A stretch of DNA of 64,000 nt from GCA-016699445 sp964555055 (GTDB lineage Bacteria; UBA10199; JACPAL01; GCA-016699445): NCBI GenBank assembly GCA_964555055.1, contig CAZKQW010000001.1, positions 62,001 through 126,000 of the forward strand, read 5' to 3'. The position numbers and the translations under genes were made by a program. Numbering within the stretch: position 1 is the first letter of the stretch; each line of letters starts with the position of its first letter. Shown piece after piece: positions 25,809 through 35,570 of the stretch. The notes under the pieces are model-generated. The model was not told where the DNA came from and made no database searches. It saw only the letters and a program-made list of their open reading frames with translations.

Positions 25809-26431
25809 TACGCAACTTAATCGCCGTCGCCTGGGCTATCATAGTTTTCCTCGGCAGCGGTCAAATCTCGTCGCTTCAGGCCGAAGTTGTCGATAAAGTC
25901 GTCGCCGTCGTCGGTAGCGACATCATCACCCTATCCGACGTCAACCGCTTCAAATCCCAAAAGAATGCGGGCCTCAAAAAGAACCTTTCCCTCGGATCTC
26001 CGGCAGCCGCCGGCGTGACAAATACCACCGACGCCCTTCAAGCATTGATCGATCAAAAACTCATGGAACAAGAGATCGAACGTCTTCAAATCACGGCCTC
26101 CGCCGACGATATCGGCGCCGCGATCCAGGAAATTCTCCAACGCAATAAATCCACTCTCGAACAGCTGAAGTCTCAGGTGGCGTCGAAAGGATTATCGTTC
26201 GAAAGGTATAAACAGGCTTTGGCGGAACAAATCCAGCGGATGAAATTCATGGGACAGGTGATCTACCCGCGCATCAAGATCAACGAAGCCGAAGTGTCGA
26301 AAAAATCCGTCAACAGTACCGATGAGGCCAGATTTCAGGCGAAGCTTAAAATCCTCGAGGAACGCTCCCCCGAGGAGTTGGAAAAATACTTGGCCGAAGT
26401 CCGCGGAAAAACCCTCGTTGAGATCAAATAA
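25805..26431 (+). CDS. SurA N-terminal-domain chaperone without PPIase domain
   Basis: A 208-residue periplasmic protein with a signal peptide (residues 1-26) and a SurA N-domain start (EVVDKVVAVVGSDIITLSDVNR). The typical helix 'ALQALIDQKLMEQEIERLQITAS' and 'YKQALAEQIQRMKFMGQVIYPRI' follow. It stops after the N-terminal chaperone region and lacks any parvulin block. Its start overlaps the stop of the parvulin lipoprotein, so the two genes together supply the parts of a SurA. It is followed three bases later by pdxA. Confidence 0.87.
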   Translation: MIRNLIAVAWAIIVFLGSGQISSLQAEVVDKVVAVVGSDIITLSDVNRFKSQKNAGLKKNLSLGSPAAAGVTNTTDALQALIDQKLMEQEIERLQITASADDIGAAIQEILQRNKSTLEQLKSQVASKGLSFERYKQALAEQIQRMKFMGQVIYPRIKINEAEVSKKSVNSTDEARFQAKLKILEERSPEELEKYLAEVRGKTLVEIK

Positions 26432-26434
26432 GCC

Positions 26435-27328
26435 ATGAAGCGCCTTCGCCTTCCCAGGATCGGCATCACGCTCGGGGATCCGCGCGGAATTGGCCCTGAA
26501 ATCATTCAAAAGGCCCTTGCCTCACCGCATGTCAAAAAAAAGGCTGAGTACATGGTCTTCGGGGATGCCTGTTATTTCGATCATAAAAACGCCAAAAACC
26601 TGACGCCTCGCGAATGCGGGGAGCTTTCGGGATTTTACATAGAGCAAGCGGCGCGTGCGGCGCTCGCCGGCGACGTGGACGCCATTGTGACGGCGCCTAT
26701 TTCCAAGGGAAACCTCCATGCTGCGGGCTACCCTTATCCGGGACACACGGAGTTTTTAGCCGCCCTCTCGAAGACCCGTCATTTTCGCATGATGATGGCC
26801 GGACCGTCCCTCAAAGTGGCGCTGGTCACCATCCATGAAGCGCTTAAGGATGTTCCTTCCCTTCTCACGACAGGATCCATTTTAAAGACGATCGAGCTCA
26901 CGCAGGAATCGCTCAGAAAATGGTTCGGGATTTTAAACCCTAAGATCGCCGTGGCCGGGCTGAATCCCCATGCCGGCGAGGCGGGACTCTTCGGTACGGA
27001 AGAACAACACATCATCCGGCCCGCTATTGAAAAAGCCACGAAAATGGGAATTAACGTCGCGGGGCCACTGGCCGCTGATACGGTATTCAACCTCGCGGTC
27101 CAGGGCCGCTACGATACGGTAGTGGTCATGTACCATGACCAAGGCTTGATTCCGCTCAAGCTCCTTCACTTCGAGGACGGCGTGAATGTCACCCTAGGAC
27201 TCCCCTTCGTGCGCACAAGCCCGGATCACGGCACGGCCTTCGATATCGCTGGAAAAAATAAGGCCAATCCCTCGAGCCTAGTGGCTGCGATCCGATTGGC
27301 CTTATCCCTCTCCCGAAAATCCGGGTAA
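26435..27328 (+). CDS. pdxA: 4-hydroxythreonine-4-phosphate dehydrogenase
   Basis: A 297-residue enzyme of pyridoxal phosphate synthesis (NAD-dependent oxidation of 4-phosphohydroxythreonine). Motifs seen: GDPRGIGPEI near the start, TAPISKGN, GHTEFLA (metal-binding His), GLNPHAGEAGLFG, MYHDQGLIPLK (second His) and RTSPDHGTAFDIAG. It is about 30 residues shorter than most PdxA proteins because the segment after 'FGDACYF' is compressed, but every catalytic block is present. Its position behind SurA-like genes is a conserved gene order. Confidence 0.94.
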   Translation: MKRLRLPRIGITLGDPRGIGPEIIQKALASPHVKKKAEYMVFGDACYFDHKNAKNLTPRECGELSGFYIEQAARAALAGDVDAIVTAPISKGNLHAAGYPYPGHTEFLAALSKTRHFRMMMAGPSLKVALVTIHEALKDVPSLLTTGSILKTIELTQESLRKWFGILNPKIAVAGLNPHAGEAGLFGTEEQHIIRPAIEKATKMGINVAGPLAADTVFNLAVQGRYDTVVVMYHDQGLIPLKLLHFEDGVNVTLGLPFVRTSPDHGTAFDIAGKNKANPSSLVAAIRLALSLSRKSG

Positions 27329-27967
27329 TTATTTCTTGGCGGTGACGTCGAAGGACACCTGGAACTTGTCGTAAATCAACTTATCCCCCAAGCCCTTGAA
27401 GAATTTTCCGGAGCCATAGCGGACATTCCAAAGGGTGCGATCCAATTCCACGCCTCCTAGAGCCCGGTATTCCTTAGCGTCGCTCTCCAGCTTCATCGGG
27501 AAGGAAATGGGACGCTTAATGCCCTTAATCGTCAAATCTCCCTTCACGTCGTACTCCCCTTCCGCGGCTTTTTTGGATTTCGTGATGGTGAAAAGGGCGG
27601 TCGGGTACTTCTCGACGTCGAAGAAATCCTCCGACTTCAAATGATTCTTCAGCTTAGCGTTGGGTCCCGCGTCCTTCAAATCCGAAACGCGGATGGACGT
27701 CATGTCGATTTCGAAACGACCGCCCACAAGATCCTCCCCTTTTAATACCACTTCCCCCGACTTGAGGGCGACTGTCCCATCATGCTGACCCGTCACTTTT
27801 TTCGCCAACCACTTCACTTGGCTTTTCTTTGCCTCGATCTGAAGCGTCCGGGTCTCAGATACGACGATCGTCGCGTTTTTTTCCGTCTTCGCTAAAGCTT
27901 GTCCCATCATAGCTAAGAAGAAGGCCACGACGGCCAATGATGTCATTCTCGTAGAAATTTTTCCCAT
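27329..27967 (-). CDS. YceI-family periplasmic lipid-binding protein
   Basis: A 212-residue protein with a signal peptide (ends near ALAK, residue ~27). The YceI lipocalin-like pattern runs throughout: SQVKWLAKKVTGQHDGTV, GGRFEIDMTSIRVSDL, LKSEDFFDVEKYPTALFTI and VKGDLTIKGIKRPISFP. Such proteins bind isoprenoid or amide ligands in the periplasm, and some sit near cytochromes. Its stop codon abuts that of pdxA, so the genes converge. A ribosome site (GGAGG) precedes the ATG. Confidence 0.92.
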   Translation of the reverse strand: MGKISTRMTSLAVVAFFLAMMGQALAKTEKNATIVVSETRTLQIEAKKSQVKWLAKKVTGQHDGTVALKSGEVVLKGEDLVGGRFEIDMTSIRVSDLKDAGPNAKLKNHLKSEDFFDVEKYPTALFTITKSKKAAEGEYDVKGDLTIKGIKRPISFPMKLESDAKEYRALGGVELDRTLWNVRYGSGKFFKGLGDKLIYDKFQVSFDVTAKK

Positions 27968-28073
27968 GAATCCTCCTGTGAGAAAAGATTAAGGTTATTT
28001 TTTGGTTAGGGTCAAGGAAGCGATCGGATATTATTTTTCTTGCGCAAAGATCCGGACGTTTTAGAGGCGCGGC

Positions 28074-29483
28074 ATGACACTTAAATTCGGGACGGACGGT
28101 TGGCGCGCGGAAATCGCGAAGGATTTCACTTTCGCTAATGTGGAACGCATGGCGCAGGCTTATGCCGACGTCCTAAGCGGCGTCCAGGGAACCGGACAAG
28201 TCCCAATCCCGATCGGGTACGATCGACGATTCCTCTCACCGGATTTCACGAAAGCTTTCGCGGCCGTTATGATCGCCAATGGCTTCAAAGTCTCACTAAG
28301 CTCCGATTACTGCCCGACCCCTTGCATCTCATGGCTCGCTAAGGAAACGAAAGCCCCCGGCGGCGTCATGATCACCGCCAGCCACAACCCTTTTCAATGG
28401 AACGGCGTGAAATTCAAGGAAAGCTACGGCGGCTCCGCGGCTCCGGCTTTCACCCAAAAAGTCGAAGAGAAAATCGACGAAAACGAACGTACGGGACGGG
28501 TCACCCAAAAGATCGACGTTGAGGCGCTGACAAAGTCCCCCCTTTACTCGGAATTCAGTACGGAGAAATACATCGCCCAGCTGCGCTCCCAGATCGACCT
28601 GAAGCTCATCCAGCAATCCGGGTGGAAGATCGCCCACGACCCCTTGTTCGGCGCCGGCTCCGGATATCTGTCCCGCATTTTAGACCAACCTATCGCCGAA
28701 CTTCATGGGGAAACCAACCCGGGCTTCGGAGGCCTAAACCCGGAACCGATCGAGAAGAACCTCCGAGATTTTATGAAGTTCGTTCCTCAAAACGGATGTG
28801 ACGTCGGCTTAGCCACCGACGGTGACGCCGACCGCATCGGAGCGGTGGATGAACACGGTGCCTTCGTCACGCCTCAACAGATTTACGCCCTTCTCTTGAA
28901 GCACTTAGCGGAAAAAGGTTTACGGGGCGATGTGGTGAAAACCGTTTCTACAACCCACATGGTCGACGTCTTGGCGCGGAAATACGATCTCCCCCTGCAT
29001 GAGCTTCCCATAGGCTTCAAACATATTTGCGGAAAATTCTTGGAAACGACTCCTTTGATCGGCGGCGAAGAATCCGGCGGCATCGGCATTCCGAGCCATG
29101 TTTATGAGCGGGATGGCCTTTTATCGGGCCTTTTATTGGTGGAACTCATGTCCCTCCAAAAAAAGCGCTTAGGCGAGATTTTGAAAGATCTCGAAAATGA
29201 AATCGGCACTTTTCGTTTCATCCGAGACGACGCGCATTTTGCCCAAAGCGATCTGTCACGCGTGCGCGAAAAGATCACGACCCTTGACCCCACCAGCCTG
29301 GCCGGTTGTAAGATCACCCGCGTCAATCGATTGGATGGGATCAAACTGTACGGAGAGGACCATAGCTGGCTCCTCATGCGTCTTTCCGGCACGGAGCCAT
29401 TACTGCGCATTTACGCGGAGGCTCCATCCATCGAGAGATGTCGCGAGATGATCCAAGCGGGTAGAGAGATGTTAGGAATATAA
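28074..29483 (+). CDS. Phosphoglucomutase/phosphomannomutase family enzyme
   Basis: A 469-residue alpha-D-phosphohexomutase. Landmarks: FGTDGWRAEIAKDF at the N-terminus, the active-site serine loop ITASHNPFQWNGVKFK (~100-115), the metal loop DGDADRIGAVDE (~245-256), the sugar loop GGEESGGIG (~328-336) and the phosphate loop RLSGTEPLLRIYAEA near the C-terminus. The enzyme interconverts hexose 1- and 6-phosphates; substrate (glucose, mannose or glucosamine) cannot be fixed from motifs alone. It is followed four bases later by a strong hairpin. It stands alone, with no sugar-pathway neighbours. Confidence 0.93.
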   Translation: MTLKFGTDGWRAEIAKDFTFANVERMAQAYADVLSGVQGTGQVPIPIGYDRRFLSPDFTKAFAAVMIANGFKVSLSSDYCPTPCISWLAKETKAPGGVMITASHNPFQWNGVKFKESYGGSAAPAFTQKVEEKIDENERTGRVTQKIDVEALTKSPLYSEFSTEKYIAQLRSQIDLKLIQQSGWKIAHDPLFGAGSGYLSRILDQPIAELHGETNPGFGGLNPEPIEKNLRDFMKFVPQNGCDVGLATDGDADRIGAVDEHGAFVTPQQIYALLLKHLAEKGLRGDVVKTVSTTHMVDVLARKYDLPLHELPIGFKHICGKFLETTPLIGGEESGGIGIPSHVYERDGLLSGLLLVELMSLQKKRLGEILKDLENEIGTFRFIRDDAHFAQSDLSRVREKITTLDPTSLAGCKITRVNRLDGIKLYGEDHSWLLMRLSGTEPLLRIYAEAPSIERCREMIQAGREMLGI

Positions 29484-29509
29484 AAAAGCACCCGGGTTTT
29501 CCCGGGTGC
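29481..29509 (-). terminator. Hairpin terminator between the convergent genes
   Basis: A perfect 9-bp stem (GCACCCGGG, loop TTTT, CCCGGGTGC; 29488-29509). On the minus strand it is followed by TTTTTT, so it ends the orphan gene at 29535-30410. It has no T-run on the plus strand but could still stop readthrough from the mutase gene. Confidence 0.85.
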
Positions 29510-29534
29510 TCTGCCTCAGTGCTTCTTAATCAAC

Positions 29535-30410
29535 TTACCGATCGGCTCTTACGACTAATTTTCCCCATAAATCGATCGAATAGATTTTATCGCTCATTTC
29601 CATGGGCGAGCTATCAGGGATATACCGACTCATATAACGATCTGCGACCACATACAAACGAGCGTCCATTCTTTGCCCTTCAGTAAGAACGAAAAACGGT
29701 ACGAATGAAGAACGATAGAAGGGGTTATATTTTATATTGGCTCCATTTCCCGCCTGATTATTGGATGGATCTCCGTCTGTGTCATCGACGTGAGTATTGT
29801 AAGATATGAAACTACGATCTCCGTTTCCAAAGCTTAGTCTATATTCGAGTCCAACCCCTTGGGAATGAGAAAATCCATAATCCGCTACGGCCGCTATACT
29901 ATAAACTTCCAATTTTTCACCGGAAGGCACTGTGGTGAAGCGTACGCTATTCGAGCCATCGACAGCCTCGCAAGTCAATGGGAAGGGTCGTGTCGGCTCC
30001 CTTGCTCCGTCTGCGTATGGGGACTCGACCATGAAAGGTCCCGTGCAATGGACAGGAATGGCTCTATTGGGATCCTCACAAGAGACAGAGCGTGGGGAAG
30101 AGGAGGTAGGTGCTCGATTGGGATCAACAGCCGGCACCGTCAAAGTCGGTTGAGGGATCGATCTATCAAGGATGGGATTATCCTGAGATGACATCGTCGG
30201 GCCTGTAGAAGCTCCAGGAAGGCCCGTGGATATGTTCGAAGAAGAGCCGGTCGGTGGGGGGGCATCGGAAGTTTCCCCGGAATCACCTTCTTCTTGTCCT
30301 CCGGATGAACTCGTCGAAAAAAACAACCTTGGCCAATCTAACGCGAAGGCGGTGTTTTCTAATAAAACAATCGTTAGAAATCCTATTACATATCGAGTGA
30401 AGCTTTTCAT
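29535..30410 (-). CDS. Secreted orphan protein, 291 residues
   Basis: Signal peptide (residues ~1-23, ending TAFA). Then comes a long Ser/Gly/Pro/Thr-rich linker (residues ~30-105), followed by a beta-rich domain with three cysteines (SVSCEDP, VHCTGP, LTCEAV). The globular part (FTTVPSGEKLEVYSIAAVADYG, LEYRLSFGNGDRSFISY) could be an Ig- or jelly-roll-like exposed domain. No family is recognised. It is monocistronic, with its own terminator and a sigma-28-like -35 box (TAAAGTTT) upstream, like other secreted orphans in the window. Confidence 0.65.
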   Translation of the reverse strand: MKSFTRYVIGFLTIVLLENTAFALDWPRLFFSTSSSGGQEEGDSGETSDAPPPTGSSSNISTGLPGASTGPTMSSQDNPILDRSIPQPTLTVPAVDPNRAPTSSSPRSVSCEDPNRAIPVHCTGPFMVESPYADGAREPTRPFPLTCEAVDGSNSVRFTTVPSGEKLEVYSIAAVADYGFSHSQGVGLEYRLSFGNGDRSFISYNTHVDDTDGDPSNNQAGNGANIKYNPFYRSSFVPFFVLTEGQRMDARLYVVADRYMSRYIPDSSPMEMSDKIYSIDLWGKLVVRADR

Positions 30411-30431
30411 ATATCCCCCCCTAGTCTCTTA

Positions 30432-30458
30432 AATACGGATTGTTTTGGCGAAACTTTA
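30432..30458 (-). promoter_or_regulatory. Possible sigma-28-like promoter for 29535-30410
   Basis: On the minus strand TAAAGTTT (30451-30458, perfect -35), 11 bases, then TCCGTATT (30432-30439). The -10 keeps CCG but not GATAA. It ends 22 bases before the ATG. Confidence 0.35.
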
Positions 30459-30566
30459 AGAAAAATGAAGACGATTGCTTATCTTCTACAACTCAATAAC
30501 CATCTTCGGACATGCGGTCTACATCCCTACTTGAATGTTCGCTTTAAGTCGTTCTAGGGGCGAGGG

Positions 30567-33425
30567 ATGGAACCGACGAAAATCTTGGTAAAAGGGGCAA
30601 GGCAGCATAACCTCAAAAACATCGATGTTGAGATCCCCCGTTATCAATTAGTCGTCATTACGGGACTTTCCGGATCCGGGAAGTCCTCCCTCGCCTTCGA
30701 TACGATTTACGCCGAGGGCCAGCGCCGTTACGTCGAATCCCTCTCCGCCTATGCGCGTCAATTTTTGGAGCAAATGGGGAAGCCGGATGTGGACCTTATC
30801 GAAGGCCTCTCTCCCGCGATCTCCATCGAACAAAAGACCACATCCCATAATCCCCGATCGACGGTCGGCACGGTCACGGAAATTTACGATTACCTAAGGC
30901 TTCTTTTCGCGCGCGCCGGTCGGCCGCATTGCTATCAATGCGGCAAATCCATCGTCAGCCAAACGATCTCGCAGATGGTCGACCAGATCATGAAGATCCG
31001 CGAAGGCGCCAAAATTCACATCCTCTCCCCCATCGTCCGCGGGCGTAAGGGAGAATATACCAAGGAATTGAACGAGTTCAAAAAGAAGGGTTTCGTACGC
31101 GTCAAGATCGACGGCGAGATGCTGGATCTGGATTTTGACATCAAGCTGGATAAGAACAAAAAGCATGACATCGACCTAGTCGTCGACCGATTGATCATCA
31201 AGGATAAGCTCGAGCAGCGCCTGGCGGATTCGCTGGGCACCGCCCTCCATCATGCGGAGGGCTTGGCGAAAGTCGAGATCTTGGGTGGCGAGATGCTACT
31301 CTTCTCCGAAAAATTCGCCTGCATCGACTGCGGCATCTCTTACCCCGACATCGCACCCAACCTCTTTTCTTTCAATGCGCCCTCCGGAGCGTGTCCCGCA
31401 TGTAACGGATTAGGGAACAAGATGTTCTTCGATCCGGAATTGATCGTCCCTGACCGACGACTATCGCTCAAAGACGGCGCCATCGCGCCGTGGGAAAAGC
31501 GGTCGTCGGACTTTTATTGGAACCTCCTCGAAGCCTTGGCCCAGAAATTCAAATTCGACCTCGAAACGCCCTTCGAAAAATTACCGAAAAAAGTCCAAGA
31601 TGTGATTTTACAGGGTTCCGGCGAGCAAAAACTGCAATTTTCATATACGGGATCGCGGTTCAGCGGGAACGAAACCGATTATTTCCATTCCTCTTTCGAA
31701 GGCGTCATCCCCAACCTCGACCGCCGTTACCGGGAGACGAGCTCCGATTGGATGCGGGAGGACATGGAACGCTTTATGACCGTCCAGCCCTGCCCCCAAT
31801 GCCATGGGGCGCGCCTGAAGAAGGAAAGTCTCGCGATCAAGATCGGCGGCCTCTCCATCCATCAAGTCACGGAGATGTCCATCAAAGCGGCCTTGGATTG
31901 GTTCCAAAACCTCCAATGGACTAAGAAGGAATCGGAAATCGCCAAGAGGATCCTGAAGGAGATCACCGAGCGCTTGGGTTTCCTCGTCAACGTCGGTTTG
32001 GATTACCTGACGCTCGACCGGTCCGCCGGAACCCTCTCGGGCGGCGAAGGCCAGCGCATCCGCTTGGCGACGCAGATCGGCGCCTCGCTCGTCGGCGTCA
32101 TGTACGTCCTCGACGAACCGTCGATCGGCCTTCACCAGCGTGACAATGAAAAACTCATCCGCACCCTCGAGCGGCTGCGTGACTTGGGCAACACGGTCAT
32201 CGTCGTCGAACACGACGAAAACATCATGGAAGAAGCCGATTACCTGATCGACATCGGGCCGGGAGCCGGCATCCATGGAGGGCACGTCGTCGCCGTCGGG
32301 ACGCCCCGGGAAGTCATGAAGAATCCGAAGAGCCTGACGGGACAGTACCTCTCGGGGAAGATCGAAATCCCCACGCCGAAGACGCGTCGGTCGGGTTCCG
32401 GGAACGCGATTTCGATCGTCAAAGCCCAGGGCAATAATTTGAAGAACGTCAGCGTCGATTTCCCTCTCGGCGTCTTCACCGCGATCACCGGCGTCTCCGG
32501 ATCCGGGAAGAGCACTCTCATCAACGATACCCTTTATAAAGGCCTGGCACAGAAAATTTACGGTTCCAAGGAAACCGCCGCCAAGTGCCAAGCCATCGAA
32601 GGTCTCGAGCATATCGACAAGGTCATCAACATCGACCAATCGCCCATCGGCCGGACGCCGCGCTCGAATCCAGCTACCTACACGGGTGTCTTCACTGAGA
32701 TTCGGGATCTATTTGCGGAACTCCCCGAGGCCAAATCCCGTGGCTATAAGCCCGGCCGGTTTTCCTTCAACGTGAAGGGGGGACGCTGCGAAGCCTGCGA
32801 AGGCGACGGCATCATTCGGATCGAGATGCATTTCCTGCCCGACGTCTACGTCGAGTGCGAAGTCTGCCGCGGCAAGCGCTTCAACCGAGAGACCTTGGAA
32901 ATCCTTTATAAAGGCAAATCCATCGCCGACGTGCTTTCCATGACGGTCGAACAAGCCCTGATTTTTTTCGAGAATATCCATACCATCAAAAACAAGCTCG
33001 CTACGTTGACGGAGGTGGGTTTAGATTACATCGAGCTCGGGCAATCCGCCACGACCCTTTCCGGAGGCGAAGCCCAGCGCATCAAACTCGCGAAGGAGCT
33101 CTCCAAGCGCTCGACGGGCCGGACCTTTTATATCCTCGACGAGCCCACAACGGGTCTGCATTTCGCGGATATCCACCGCCTCTTGGAAGTGCTCCAGAAA
33201 TTCGTGGAGAGCGGCAACACGGTCGTCGTCATCGAGCATAACCTCGACGTCATCAAAACCGCAGATCACGTGATCGACTTAGGTCCTGAAGGCGGAGACG
33301 GCGGCGGCACGATCGTGGCCACGGGCACCCCTGAGGACATCGCCAAGCAGGCGAAATCCCATACCGGCCATTACCTCAAGAAAATCCTCTACGGGAAATC
33401 CGATCTTCTGGCGAAAGCGGGTTGA
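30567..33425 (+). CDS. uvrA: Excinuclease ABC subunit A
   Basis: A 952-residue damage-recognition ATPase, full length. It carries two ABC modules: Walker [10 protein letters not shown] at ~33 with signature [13 protein letters not shown] at ~489, and Walker [10 protein letters not shown] at ~643 with signature [12 protein letters not shown] at ~831. Two zinc modules are present, CIDC...CPAC at ~251-276 and CEAC...CEVC at ~741-767. UvrA forms a dimer, loads UvrB and is recruited by Mfd (also in this window). It is convergent with trpD, four bases apart. No motif is degraded. Confidence 0.98.
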   Translation: MEPTKILVKGARQHNLKNIDVEIPRYQLVVITGLSGSGKSSLAFDTIYAEGQRRYVESLSAYARQFLEQMGKPDVDLIEGLSPAISIEQKTTSHNPRSTVGTVTEIYDYLRLLFARAGRPHCYQCGKSIVSQTISQMVDQIMKIREGAKIHILSPIVRGRKGEYTKELNEFKKKGFVRVKIDGEMLDLDFDIKLDKNKKHDIDLVVDRLIIKDKLEQRLADSLGTALHHAEGLAKVEILGGEMLLFSEKFACIDCGISYPDIAPNLFSFNAPSGACPACNGLGNKMFFDPELIVPDRRLSLKDGAIAPWEKRSSDFYWNLLEALAQKFKFDLETPFEKLPKKVQDVILQGSGEQKLQFSYTGSRFSGNETDYFHSSFEGVIPNLDRRYRETSSDWMREDMERFMTVQPCPQCHGARLKKESLAIKIGGLSIHQVTEMSIKAALDWFQNLQWTKKESEIAKRILKEITERLGFLVNVGLDYLTLDRSAGTLSGGEGQRIRLATQIGASLVGVMYVLDEPSIGLHQRDNEKLIRTLERLRDLGNTVIVVEHDENIMEEADYLIDIGPGAGIHGGHVVAVGTPREVMKNPKSLTGQYLSGKIEIPTPKTRRSGSGNAISIVKAQGNNLKNVSVDFPLGVFTAITGVSGSGKSTLINDTLYKGLAQKIYGSKETAAKCQAIEGLEHIDKVINIDQSPIGRTPRSNPATYTGVFTEIRDLFAELPEAKSRGYKPGRFSFNVKGGRCEACEGDGIIRIEMHFLPDVYVECEVCRGKRFNRETLEILYKGKSIADVLSMTVEQALIFFENIHTIKNKLATLTEVGLDYIELGQSATTLSGGEAQRIKLAKELSKRSTGRTFYILDEPTTGLHFADIHRLLEVLQKFVESGNTVVVIEHNLDVIKTADHVIDLGPEGGDGGGTIVATGTPEDIAKQAKSHTGHYLKKILYGKSDLLAKAG

Positions 33426-33429
33426 TATT

Positions 33430-34443
33430 CTAAGCGTTGGAAAGACGCATGGCATCCTTCAGCACTTGGTGAGCGTGCCCTTGGTCCAAAGAATGTTCCG
33501 CCACCGTGATCCCCTCCTCCCAAGAAAGGGCCCGGCCTGAAGCGACGAAAGCGGCGGAGGCGTTCAACAAGACCGCCGACCTTAAAGGACTTTCGAATCC
33601 TTCTAAAATCCCCTTCAGCAAAAACGCGTTATGCGCGGCGTCCTTGCCTTTGAGCTTTTCCGGAGCGACGGGATCGAAGCCGAGGGCTTTCGGGTCGATC
33701 TCGCACTCGGAAATCCTTCCCTGGTCGAGTTCGACGACATGAGTCTTACCCGTCAACGTGACTTCGTCCAAGCCGTCCTCTCCGTGCACGAGAAGCACAT
33801 GGCGAGAGCCGAGATCCTTCAGGACTTCGGCCAATAAAACCATCTTCTTCGGATCATAAACGCCGATCACTTGGGCGAGCGGGGTCGCGGGATTCGTCAA
33901 AGGCCCGAGGAGATTGAAGATCGTACGGGTCCCGATTTTTTTGCGGGCCGCTGCGACGTTCTTCATCGCCGGATGGAATCGCGGTGCGAAGAAAAAACCG
34001 AACCCGCATTCGACGAGGCATTTTCGGACCTGCGCCGGTTCTAAATCGATCCGGATCCCCAGAGCCTCCAAAACATCGGCGCTCCCCGCCTGCGAACTGA
34101 CGGCCCGGTTGCCGTGCTTAGCCACGCGCACGCCGGCCCCCGCCACGACGAAGGCGGCCGCGGTAGATAAGTTAAACGTCCCCGCATGGTCGCCCCCCGT
34201 CCCGCAGGTGTCGACGAGGTTATCGGGATGCACATTCACCTTTATGGAAAACTCGCGCAATACCCGGACCGCCGCAGCGATCTCGTCCTTCGACTCGCCC
34301 TTGTCGCGCAAGGCGGTCAGGAACGAAACGACCTCCGGTTCCGCCGCTTGGCCGGACATGAGGGACTTCATGGCGAAAGTCATCTCCTCCGACCGCAAGG
34401 ATTCCTTTTCGTTCAACTTCTGGATAAGGAGGGAGAAATTCAT
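33430..34443 (-). CDS. trpD: Anthranilate phosphoribosyltransferase
   Basis: A 337-residue enzyme joining anthranilate to PRPP in tryptophan synthesis. Motifs: the PRPP loop GTGGDHAGTFNLSTAAA at ~81-97, KHGNRAVSSQAGSADVLEALG at ~109-129, FFFAPRFHPAMKNV and RTIFNLLGPLTNPA. These match TrpD rather than the related pyrimidine phosphorylases. It is isolated from other trp genes, which must lie elsewhere, and is convergent with uvrA. Confidence 0.95.
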   Translation of the reverse strand: MNFSLLIQKLNEKESLRSEEMTFAMKSLMSGQAAEPEVVSFLTALRDKGESKDEIAAAVRVLREFSIKVNVHPDNLVDTCGTGGDHAGTFNLSTAAAFVVAGAGVRVAKHGNRAVSSQAGSADVLEALGIRIDLEPAQVRKCLVECGFGFFFAPRFHPAMKNVAAARKKIGTRTIFNLLGPLTNPATPLAQVIGVYDPKKMVLLAEVLKDLGSRHVLLVHGEDGLDEVTLTGKTHVVELDQGRISECEIDPKALGFDPVAPEKLKGKDAAHNAFLLKGILEGFESPLRSAVLLNASAAFVASGRALSWEEGITVAEHSLDQGHAHQVLKDAMRLSNA

Positions 34444-34528
34444 CGGGTTGCCTTAATCCTTCTTTTCCTCCATCGGCAATAACGATTTCCCACGAAACTT
34501 ATCCGGAGCGCACACGATAACCCCGACC

Positions 34529-35536
34529 GTGCTGAGAGACCTCTTAATCCCCATCGTTTACCCCCCACCTGGGGTGGGCTCCGCGCCAGCCGGAGTTTAT
34601 CGGGATCCTAAGCTTGGCGGCCGTTATGGAGAGGAAGCCCGCCACCCTGCTCTTTTTCGGACTCCTTTGAGCCCGACGACGTACGACGATGCAACGACAA
34701 GGAGATTCCTTTCCGCCAACGCCACTGGTCACCCACAAAACCGCTGTGGTTTTTTCGAGGGAGCAGCGCCTTTGCCCATGAATTTCCCGCTCCCCCTCCT
34801 CTTTTTGGATCCCAAGGCGTATCCGGCATGGGCCCGAAGGCCCGAGGCCCGCCGTACTTTTTCCGACTTAGCCGAGGAACATTTAGAAAAAATGTCGGAC
34901 TTCGAACGCTCCGTCTTAAACGCGATCCTATCACAGGGGGGCTGTGTTCCTTTTGACGTTTTCTTTGATATCTCGAATTATGGCGGAGACTTTGGTGCCT
35001 ATACGGCCCCGGATGCGGCCCAAAAACTCTTCAAAAGCACCGAACGTCCCGAAGGCGCGGAAGAGGGATTTTTCGATACCGCCTCCCGCTACCCCCAATT
35101 CGCGCAGGCCTTCTTAGAATACGCGGTCCGAATCTGGGAAGAGGCAGGTTGTCCTTCCCGCTTCCTCTTTTGCGAGATGGGCGCTGGCAACGGATCTTTC
35201 GCAGAATATTTCATGCAGGGGCTCGACACCCGTCGGAAGGGAGGGGATCGTCGGTACGAAGCCTTCGCAGGAGCCTTGAATTACCACATCATCGAAAAAA
35301 ACCAGGCTCTGCTCGAATACCAAAGGAAAAGACTTTCTTCTGCCTTTCCCGAGGTCACGGCCTCCTTGGGAAACGCCTTATCGGACCGTTTGCCGCACAT
35401 AGAATCGGGGATTTTTTTCTCGAACGAACAAGGCTTTCCGAAAAGCGTTTCAAAACCCATCATCATCGTAAGTCCCATGGAGTTCGTTGAGAATTATCTA
35501 CCTTCTTTGATCTCCCGACACACCGGATCGACATAA
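34529..35536 (+). CDS. MidA-like SAM-dependent methyltransferase, divergent
   Basis: A 335-residue protein. The SAM-binding motif is FLFCEMGAGNGSFAEYFM (~residues 210-227). After it comes 'IESGIFFSNEQGFPKSVSKP', which resembles the SNE..D..PV strand of MidA/NDUFAF7 (DUF185) methyltransferases. MidA relatives usually have a further ~80-100 residues; here the chain ends soon after the SNE strand (VSPMEFVENYLPSL), so it is short or degenerate. The first ~70 residues look unstructured, and the true start may be later (for example the ATG for MNFPLPLLF at 34778). Target unknown. A hairpin follows directly. Confidence 0.55.
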   Translation: MLRDLLIPIVYPPPGVGSAPAGVYRDPKLGGRYGEEARHPALFRTPLSPTTYDDATTRRFLSANATGHPQNRCGFFEGAAPLPMNFPLPLLFLDPKAYPAWARRPEARRTFSDLAEEHLEKMSDFERSVLNAILSQGGCVPFDVFFDISNYGGDFGAYTAPDAAQKLFKSTERPEGAEEGFFDTASRYPQFAQAFLEYAVRIWEEAGCPSRFLFCEMGAGNGSFAEYFMQGLDTRRKGGDRRYEAFAGALNYHIIEKNQALLEYQRKRLSSAFPEVTASLGNALSDRLPHIESGIFFSNEQGFPKSVSKPIIIVSPMEFVENYLPSLISRHTGST

Positions 35537-35570
35537 ATCACTCTATTGAGAGTGATGAGGGTTATTTTTT
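35537..35570 (+). terminator. Hairpin behind the MidA-like gene
   Basis: A perfect 8-bp stem (ATCACTCT, loop ATTG, AGAGTGAT; 35537-35556). A TTATTTTTTT run follows after a few bases. It overlaps the stop region of the convergent deaminase gene. Confidence 0.6.
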
